From Chondrosia reniformis (taxonomy: Eukaryota; Porifera; Demospongiae; Chondrillida; Chondrillidae), in contig OX359193.1 in NCBI GenBank assembly GCA_947172415.1, positions 7,434,501-7,498,500 of the forward strand: a stretch of 64,000 bases of DNA. Direction: 5' to 3'. The translations under genes were made by a program, and so were the position numbers. Below the pieces are notes generated by a model. That model ran no database searches, was not told where the DNA came from, and worked only from the letters and a program-made list of their open reading frames with translations. The stretch's first letter is position 1; each line of letters begins with the position of its first letter. Shown here one piece after another: positions 55,775-64,000 of the stretch.

Positions 55775-56205
55775 GTATTCGCCGGTGCTTAGAGCAAAAC
55801 ATGACTTAAGCACCGGCAAGCTTATAAGCTGGGCGTAGGACAGTTGGCAGACACCTGGACCCCCTTAACTGTCAGTTTGGGGCTTGCCAGTGCTTATAGA
55901 GCAAAAATTGACTTAAGCACCGGCAAGCTTATAAGTTGGGCGTAGGACAGCTGGTAGACACCTGGACCCCTTTAACTGTCAGTTTTGGGCTTGCCGGTGC
56001 TTAGAGCAAAAATTGACTTAAGCACGGAAGCTTATAAGTTTGGCGTAGGACAGTTGGAAGACACCTGGACCCCCTTAACTGTCAGTTTGGGGCTTGCCGG
56101 TGCTTAGAGCAAAAATTGACTTAAACACCGGCAAGCTTATAAGTTGGGCGAAGGACAGTTGGCAGACATCTGGACCCCTTAACTGTCAGTTTGGGGCTAC
56201 AGCAA
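55775..56205. repeat. About 105-bp tandem array, four units
   Basis: Units start near 55810, 55918, 56022 and 56125. Each has GCACCGGCAAGCTTATAAG, then ACACCTGGACCCCCTTAACT and GTCAGTTTGGGGCTTGCCGG. Inverted arms (GCTTGCCGGTGCTTA and TTAAGCACCGGCAAGC) flank a short loop, so each unit border can fold as a hairpin. Confidence 0.9.
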
Positions 56206-56645
56206 AAATTGACTTTTTGGTGGAAGCATGGCATGTCACAAAAATAACAATCATTATTATTATTATTTTTATACCAGTATTTTAATACATTTAGTGGTGT
56301 AACTCTGTCAAATGTACAAACATAAAGCTTAGTCTTCATGTCAGTATTTACAGACATGTATGAAATATTTATAAGGAGATCTAGAATTTTCATCTATATA
56401 CTTAGATTTGGAATATATAGAATCTAATAACAGCCATGGATGGCCTCATGCAAATTGTGAGCATATAACTGTAGCGCAAATATAATTTCAATTTTATTAA
56501 TAGCTGGATATATGCTTAAATATAAGCAGTGAACCCTTACATGATACATTCCTACTTAGAGAGTACTACCGTACTCTCTGATAGCTAGACTAGATTTGCA
56601 AAGTTTATATACGAGCTAGGTTTGCATTACCTAATTGCATATCCA

Positions 56646-59600
56646 ATGGCAGTGAAGGATGATGCCATGGAGCTCACTTTAGTCTTGAGTGAACCAGAGG
56701 TTATTGAAAAGACATTTTTGCCGCCTCAATTGCTGTACGATTCGACAGAAGCAGGTCTAACTTTAAGGAGAACGTCGACGGTTCAGAGTTCAACTACTGC
56801 CGCCGATCGTCAGGGTCAGACTGGAGGACGAAAACGTCTAGCTAGTACATTTAGGAATGAAAGGTTTAATTCAGAGAATAGCTACAGGAACGAGAGATGG
56901 GAAAAGTTTAAACTTAATTTTCTTTATTTCGAATGGATGGTTAATGAAAATTCAATGGGGAGGCGAATATTTCGTATTTTTTCAGCCGTAAATGTCATTA
57001 CATTGTGCTTAAACTCTATCCCCCCATTTATTGGCCATGACACTGAAGATGTAGTGGGTTGGAGAAACTATTACACCGTGATCCTTTCAATCGACGCATT
57101 CCTATCGTTATTCTACACCGTTCATTTAATCGGCAGGATCATAAATTCCAGATATTGGATCAAAAAAGTGAGTTCGCAAATTTACCTGCATGCATGCGCA
57201 TACACACTATAGTGTATAGTGAAATATTGAGTTGTATAGACTATCTTAGTTTAGCGGGTTTCAATTTGAAAATTATTCGCTTTTCATACATGCAGAACAA
57301 TCAATGCGCCTAATTGAATATTAAAATGAATATATATTACGCAGTGGAGTAATTAACTGTAATTTCACAATAGTATACTAGTGTGTTGAAGCTATGGTAA
57401 TTTACAGTGATAAATTTCCAAGTGCTGTATATATCTGAAGCTTATCTTGAGGATATTATAGCTGCCAAAGTACATGACACAGGTTGCCATAAATCATGCA
57501 GCTTTAAGTATTGATGATGGCATTCTTTTTTATGGGCAATGTACTTTTGTAGATAGGAACTGATGATGTTTGCATGCTTCATTACACTTTTCATAAGATT
57601 CATGAGCCCTGTTTTTTGAGCACTTGAAGTAGAAAATAAAACTCAGTGTACCCTTACATAATGCTATTGATGCATACAACTACTTTCAACCTCAATGTTT
57701 CAGAAAACAATAACAATTGATACGCAAGGAAACCAAAAGCTTATCAGTTATACATAGATTTCAAGTTTTGAGGTGTCAGTGCAAGTAATGTACAGTATAT
57801 TATGTTCGTGCAGAGAAAGCCAAGACATATATAGCTTATTTGCCCATTTTAGTAATTCCTGATTACATAATTGAATTCTTGATATATACTCTAATACTGA
57901 AACAGAAATGTAACTTCTCTTATTGTAGTTGGACAAACAAGTTACTTGGGCATCAGATTACCACTGGTCCAGACATTTCTCCGTTGCCATAATAACACTA
58001 GGACTGTATTATTCTGTGGCCATTGAGGTATATATATATATGTACATACGTATATAGGGCAGTAATGATATATATACACTTGAAGTATTATAATTATTAT
58101 GCACTAAAATTTTCCTTTCTAGTCCTACAGATTAGCATGTATTGAAAATTATACAGACCCAGGAAATTGTTCAAATCCATTCAGTTGTGATAATGCTTCT
58201 ATTACATGCCCACCTCATTTCACAATGTATTACCCATTTATCTTGCGCATATTTGCAATTGTGAGTGCCGTTAGAGCTCTTTCTCCAGTGAAGCAGTTGA
58301 CTGTTCCTGAGGAGGAGATAAATAAGTTCCTTAAGTATCTAAGAATCAAACACCTGATCAATGCAGCTCTCTTCTACGTTATTATTGTGTTTCTATATGG
58401 GTTGATTGGTGTGTATGTTATTGGGCCTTTGAATATGAAATGCATCCGAACCTCTTATGTGGAAGGGATGAATATTAGCAGTGACTCCTGTATTATGGCT
58501 GAGCCCAAAGACCTGCAGAGTGTGATATCTGTGCCTGATTATAACTGTAACCCAAAGTCTGAAAGAAGCCTCTGTCCTGCTGATATGACATGTCGGTGTG
58601 TATATCTAGAAAGGAACCAGTTAATACAGGCAGATTTTCAAAACTTAGGTAAGGAATACATTTATCTACCCTTCTATCTATGCAACTCTCCGCCCAAATG
58701 TCCATCCATCCATCCGTCCTTCCATCCATCCATCCATCCATCCATCCATCCATCCATCCATCCATCCATACATCCATCTGTCTGTCCATCTGTCCTTCTG
58801 TCTGTCCATCTGTCCATCTGTCCATCTATCTATCCGTCCTTCCATCCATCCATCCATCCATCCATCCATCCATCCATCCATCCATCCATCCATCCATCCA
58901 TCCATCCATCCATCCATCCATCCATCCATCCATCCATCCATCCATCCATCCATCCATCCATCCATCCATCCATCCATCCATCCATCCATCCATCCATCCA
59001 TCCATCCATCCATCCATCCATCCATCCATCCATCCATCCATCCATCCATCCATCCATCCATCCATCCATCCATCCATCCATCCATCCATCCATCCATCCA
59101 TCCATCCATCCATCCATCCATCCGTCTAACTGTCCATCCACTCATACATGTATTTCCATAGGGTTGGGTCTACTGTCCGTGTTTGAAAGTGTCACTCAGG
59201 AGTTGTGGACTAGGAATATGTATCGAGCTATTGATGGAGGAAACAAGAGCATGGTAGTGCTTTTCTTCTTTACATTGATCCTCTTCCTAGTTTTTTTAGT
59301 ACAAGAGAGTATATTCTTGATTGTAATTGTCGAATCCTTTGCAACAATAAGGAATGAGCCATATATTGAGGGGACAAAAAAAGAAGAGGAACTGGATGAT
59401 GAGGTAAGCCAGCTTTATTTTCTTTTGCTGTTGTACTTGCTCGTAGTGAGCTGATGAGTGTATATTGAGCTGCTCTTTCTCTAGTGGTGGCTGAAGGAGG
59501 AAGGTGGCAAACTTACACTCGTCTTCAAGGAACAATCACAGCAGGTGAAATGGAGACACAAGTATAAGAAACAGTGGAAGTACTTCCAGAGGACCATGCT

Positions 59601-62600
59601 AATTCTGGTGTTTTTGGATGCTCTAATTATGGCAACCAGAGGGAGCTACAATATTGAGGCCTATAGCTGCTACCTTCTCTTTGTAACTGTATGGGAGGTA
59701 CGTAAGCTATTTGCAGTGGAAGACCTATTTTGTTGGTCAATTACTACTCCTGAAATGGTTCCATTTATTGTACATGTGTGAATCTCTTTATTCCTTGTCT
59801 GCCTTCCTTCTAATGCAGATTATAATCAGTGTCTTGTTTGCTATGGAGGTAGTTGCATATCTTGCCTTTTACTGGTGGAAGCCTTTTGTGTCTCGTGTCA
59901 GTAACTGGCTATTGACCATTGTTGCTGTTGGAAGCTTAGGTTCAGCAATTTGGGAGTTTGCTGCACCCAAGGAAGAATTCACATGTAATGGGATTCCTGT
60001 ATCTGTTCCACCTGCTAATATTCTCATTGTTTTTCAGGTATGTAGAATGGGTGTGTCAGCATGTTATAGTGGGTGTGTCAGCATGTTATAGTGGGTGTGT
60101 CAACATGTTATAGTGGGTGTGTCAACATGTTATAGTGGGTGTGTCAGCATGTTATAGTGGGTGTGTCAGCATGTTATAGTGGGTGTGTCAGTATCTGTTC
60201 CACCTACTAATATTCTTATTGTTTTTCAGGTATGTAGAATGGGTGTGTCAACATGTTATAGTGGGTGTGTCAGCATGTTATAGTGGGTGTGTCAGCATGT
60301 TATAGTGGGTGTGTCAGCATGTTATAGTGGGTGTGTCAGCATGTTATAGTGGGTGTGTCAGCATGTTATAGTGGGTGTGTCATATATTCTTATTGTTTTT
60401 CAGGTATGGGTGTTTGTATACATCAAATTGATTTTTAGTTTCTGTTCATTTCCAATTTCTTTCTGGTTAAATCATTATATTCTTCATATATATTTCCAGT
60501 CTCTTCGTTTCATTCGCCTGATCTGGTTGTTTAATCCTATTGGAGAGTTTTATTATCAGGTTATTAGCAAAGAAAATCGTCTTCTGGCTATTGTGTTGGC
60601 TGTGCTTGGCTTTATATTTGTAGTGGCCACCATTAACATCCAGCTCTTTGCTTTTATAATTCCTGAAAAACAACTCTTTTCTGACATTATGGCAGTAAGT
60701 ACAATATTTAGTAAGCTACCATATGGTATATGTACATGAGTAACAAAGTGATTATCAAACCACAAGTAATCATTTTCAAAACATGAGAGTATTAAAGAGG
60801 GAAAAACACAAAAGAAGCAATTGCTGAGAATTAAATCCAGGACAGGCCACCAGTGTTCTGCCACTGAGCTATAATTGCCACAATAATGTTCCATCTATGT
60901 TTTCCCTCTTATATATACTACCTAAAACTAAGAAATAGTAGTCTTCATTCACACTAGCTAATTAGATTCATTGATCATAAAGCACTCACATATTATACTA
61001 CTTAACATCTGCCTTGTATGTATTCTTTTTATCTGGTTTCATTCTGATTTGAACTTTAGGCCTACCAGTCCCAGTTCCAATTGTTTTTTATTGAGGGTTG
61101 GGTGGAACTGTTAAGTGAACTTATATTCGAAATACCCTTGTGGCCTTTGGTAAACTTGTGGATCATTTTCCTCAATTTTATTGCTTCTCTGGTAAGTAGG
61201 TAAATGTTAATTAATCTCATGCATTCAAGTGAAATCATTTAAAAGTAGTTTCATTACTTATAGATACTTCTGAATTTTTTCACTGCCATATTTTTGGATA
61301 ACTTGGATTTGGAAGAAGAAGAAAAACCCGAAAAACTAGAGGTACATAATTCATATACATGTATGTACATAATGTAGGGGCCTACTGTAAATGATTGTCA
61401 CATGATTGTCATATGCTATTTATGCTAAAATAGAAGGCATTAGCAAAGAAAGAAAAGGCTAAAGTTCCTTGGCTGTGGAAATTATCTACAAAAATTGGAG
61501 GAGGAGCTGAGACTGTGAAGGTTCCTGAGCAGAATGGATTTGATGCTCCTCAAGTAAAGTACGTAGGTTCATTCAACTTTACTCTTTTATCTGCCAATTG
61601 CAGTGGACATTTTGTGTCAAGTATTAATGTGAAATGTTTATTAAAATGTGTTTGTAGAATGTCTACTGCAAATGAATTCCTGAATACTACTGATGTAAGC
61701 AAGGAACTATCTGCCCACAGAGGCTGGCTAGATGAAGAAGAAGAACCAGAAGGCTATGTAGCCTCCTTTATCCCACCAAAATCTTCAAGACAGCAGCTAA
61801 TTACCCGCTCCAACCAACTTGATGAACCTTTAAAGCGGGACAGAAGACAGAGGCAGCAGACAGTGAGCAATCTTGTCCAACAACTAGAGGTTATTCTAAA
61901 AATGCAGAGAAATGATCTTGACATGGATAACAGAGACCCTCTGGATTATGATAGTGCAAAGAGTGAATCTAAGTTGACTAATGTCATTGATGAACTGAGA
62001 GAGAAGCATCAGTACTTTGACCGAGCCCTGTTTCTCATGACTCCTAACAATCCGATTAGGAAGCTCTGCTCAAAGATCCTTACAGCCAAAATGGATGAAC
62101 CTGGCTATGAGAGTCATGGCAGGTCCATCTGGAAAGCCCCTTTCAGGAAAATTAAATATTACGTTCAAGTTATTATCAGCCTACTTCCTTATTTCAGTTG
62201 GTTCATGTTCCTGGCCACTGTTGGATTGATCTTACTGCAGTTTGTAGAGGACATCCCCACAGCCCCTGGTTCCACCTCCTACAATGTCGTTCCTTCAACA
62301 TTCTATGATGTCACTCCTGAAGTGACTTCTTCAGTTACACAATTTCAGAGCTTTCGCTTGTCGCATGACATTCTCTTTGTTGCTATCACCCTTATGGAGT
62401 TGTTGCTGAAGATTGGAGCCAATGGACTATTGTGCAATCCTTATGCAGCCATATCAGGTATCTTTGATATCCTGGATTGGATCATTGTCATAGCAACCAC
62501 AATCAGGGTCATCATAGTATCAGTAGATGTAGGGACCCTCACTGGTCCCAGTAGGGAAGTAATGGGCGTCCTTTTAATCTTGTGGTCCCTGAGACCACTG

Positions 62601-64000
62601 AGAATCATTTCTATCATTCCTTCTGTCAAAGAAGTGCTTTTGGACCTTTGGAAAGGGAGAAAAAGATTTTTCTTTGGATTTTTCCTGTTTGCTATATTTG
62701 TGTTTGTATTTGCTAGCATGGGAACACAGCTATTCTCTGGAGCTCTTGGAAAATGTAATGATCCAGATATTGAACTGGAAGAGAGTTGCACTGGAGAGTT
62801 TGAAATGAACATTTTACTTTCCTATGATATCATGTTCGATGAATTGAATGTAGCTATCACGGTCCCCAGAGTATGGATACAAGAGCCGAGGGATTTTAGA
62901 TTTAGTCATATTGTGTATTCAGCTGTCAGTTTATTATCACTGTTGCCTTTGGAAGGATGGCCGAATCTGAAGGAGTACCTCAGTGTCAGGCAGCAGTTGT
63001 TTCCCTTTGTAACACTGGTCTACTATGAGTTTAACTTATTCATGCACGTGTATATATTCATTGGTGTGAATCTTGGATTGACACTCTTTTTGGGACTTGT
63101 TGTTGCAAACTACAGGGAGAATAAGTCTGATCATGCTGCCATGCTCACCTATCAACAGAGCCGGTGGAGGGACCTGATACTTCGTATTAAGATAGCAAGG
63201 CTCAAGAAAGTTCCCCCGGTGCCCTCTGGTGAGTAAACCATAATTGGATAGATTCTTTCATACGCTCCAATGCCCCCTGATGTTGTCATTAGTGCAACAA
63301 ATAGAATCTCGTAGAATATATGCTTTAATGGTAAAATGGTATAAATTTTGTTAGTGACATTTGTTGTAACCTGTTGTGATTTCTTCTCTCTTTAGAGGCA
63401 AATAAGCTGAAGTACTTTCTTTACCACTTTGTCAGTGATACCTACCACATTGGCAACCAGTGTGGATGTCCCTTCAACATAAGAATATTCAGAGATTCAA
63501 GTTCCTTTGTCATTTTAATAAATGCTCTCACACTCTGCATCCGATGGGCAGACAACATACCAGCTATTGAAGTGGCCATTTTCTTCTCAATCATATGTAA
63601 TACCTACTTTATATTTGAAGTACGTAATTAAACCCCTTTTAATACATATCCCATATAACTCCTCCCACTCACACTTAACTCCTCCCACTCCCACTTAGCC
63701 CTTTCACATAACTCCTCCCCTAGTTAATACCCTCCTCTTCACACCTCACCACATTGACAACTTCCTGTATTTGTTGCATACGTTCTCTGTAGACAATTCT
63801 GAAGCTAATTGGTTTTGGCATAAGACCCTATTTCTACAGTGTCTTAAATCGGCTGGAGTGTGCCCTGAGCATATTCAGTTTTGCTTACATAATAGTGGCC
63901 ATTATCAGTCTCTCAGATCAGTCCCTCATCTCCTATGAAGTACTCAGCCAGATTGCCTTAGCTTCTGCTGTTACTAGGTGGTTCACCCTGTTAGGGAAAT
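56646..64000 (+). CDS. NALCN: NALCN-type sodium-leak channel, tandem copy 2 (3' end outside window)
   Basis: Exons in the window: 56646-57167, 57929-58027, 58123-58648, 59162-59403, 59485-59697, 59819-60037, 60500-60694, 61060-61191, 61264-61341, 61434-61558, 61658-63228, 63396-63619 and 63793 onward. The exon plan equals copy 1; most exons differ little in sequence and some are nearly identical. Pore residues seen so far are Glu in repeats I-III (codons at 59200, 61093 and 62952). Main differences are the first 60 residues, the linker in exon 11 (about 61880-62020) and one extra Trp at the start of exon 5. Repeat IV of the channel lies beyond the window. It is a tandem duplicate, likely functional since every visible exon is open. 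Confidence 0.94.
58689..59125 (+). repeat. (TCCA)n microsatellite in NALCN copy 2 intron 3
   Basis: About 430 bp of ATCC/TCCA units, nearly uniform in the second half. It occupies the intron where copy 1 has a foldback element. Long ORFs on both strands (SIHP, DGWM) are artefacts. Confidence 0.97.
60038..60385 (+). repeat. Minisatellite with exon-6 fragments, NALCN copy 2 intron 6
   Basis: Units of GGGTGTGTCAGCATGTTATA plus GT, interrupted at 60191-60240 by a copy of the last part of exon 6 with its donor. A shorter second fragment follows at about 60383-60407. Confidence 0.9.
60791..60913 (-). repeat. Short tRNA-like element with terminal inverted repeats, copy 2
   Basis: Ends AAGAGGGAAAAACA and TGTTTTCCCTCTT are inverted copies. 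On the minus strand the inner part has TAGCTCAGTGGCAGAACAC (A-box-like) and a weak B-box-like GGATTTAATTC. It is related to 4826-4951 and is missing from NALCN copy 1, so it arrived after the gene duplication. Confidence 0.65.

Larger units (their letters stand above)
54218..56645. other. Spacer between the two NALCN copies
   Basis: No coding exon is recognisable. It holds paired ATATCGCGATAT repeats (54790-54891), an array of about 105-bp units (55775-56205) and the presumed promoter of NALCN copy 2. The open frames at 54847-55047 and 55105-55329 show no domain. Confidence 0.6.

Noticed and set aside
58678-59145. Long ORFs of SIHP or DGWM repeats on both strands
   Set aside because: They are translations of a TCCA microsatellite, open in several frames only because the repeat contains no stop.

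Overview
The window is animal nuclear DNA: AT-rich, with short GT-AG introns, genes packed on both strands and many tandem repeats. Gene content (PIX-type RhoGEF, AGFG-type ArfGAP, NALCN, a multi-CCP secreted protein, Rab6, MO25, CSN6) is metazoan. The compact layout and the calcium-channel-like NALCN pore suggest an early-branching animal, most likely a demosponge; the organism is inferred, not proven. I built the gene models by eye from splice signals. In every complete model the exon lengths sum to a whole number of codons.

Layout. 1-7019 (-): 5' part of a secreted CCP/sushi protein, 14 exons and 23 CCP modules visible, with recent internal duplications. 7020-10148: gene-free. 10149-14503 (-): AGFG-like ArfGAP with FG-type repeats, divergent from 14830-20814 (+), a PIX (ARHGEF6/7-like) RhoGEF. 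21321-23187 (-): RAB6. 23577-25572 (-): CAB39/MO25. 26104-28619 (-): eIF4A, divergent from 28677-29192 (+), an EFCAB11-like EF-hand protein. 29309-31542 (-): RNF13-like PA-TM-RING ligase, divergent from 31590-33082 (+), FAM133. 33309-35774 (+): COPS6. 35985-37421 (-): an atypical Rab/RBJ-like GTPase. 37641-38063 (-): profilin, divergent from 38336-39978 (+), an unrecognised charged protein. 40176-44877 (-): an armadillo-Tudor-Schlafen protein, divergent from 44957-54217 (+), NALCN copy 1. 56646 to the window end (+): NALCN copy 2, a tandem paralogue.

Most genes are housekeeping or signalling (membrane traffic, actin/Rac signalling, translation, protein turnover) and share no single pathway. 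The most unusual items are the armadillo-Tudor-Schlafen fusion, the tandem NALCN pair (EEEE filter in copy 1, E at the three filter sites visible in copy 2) with signs of sequence exchange, and a short palindrome in each of the five divergent promoters. I saw no retroviral, LTR or Polinton-like remnant, no rRNA and no convincing tRNA gene.
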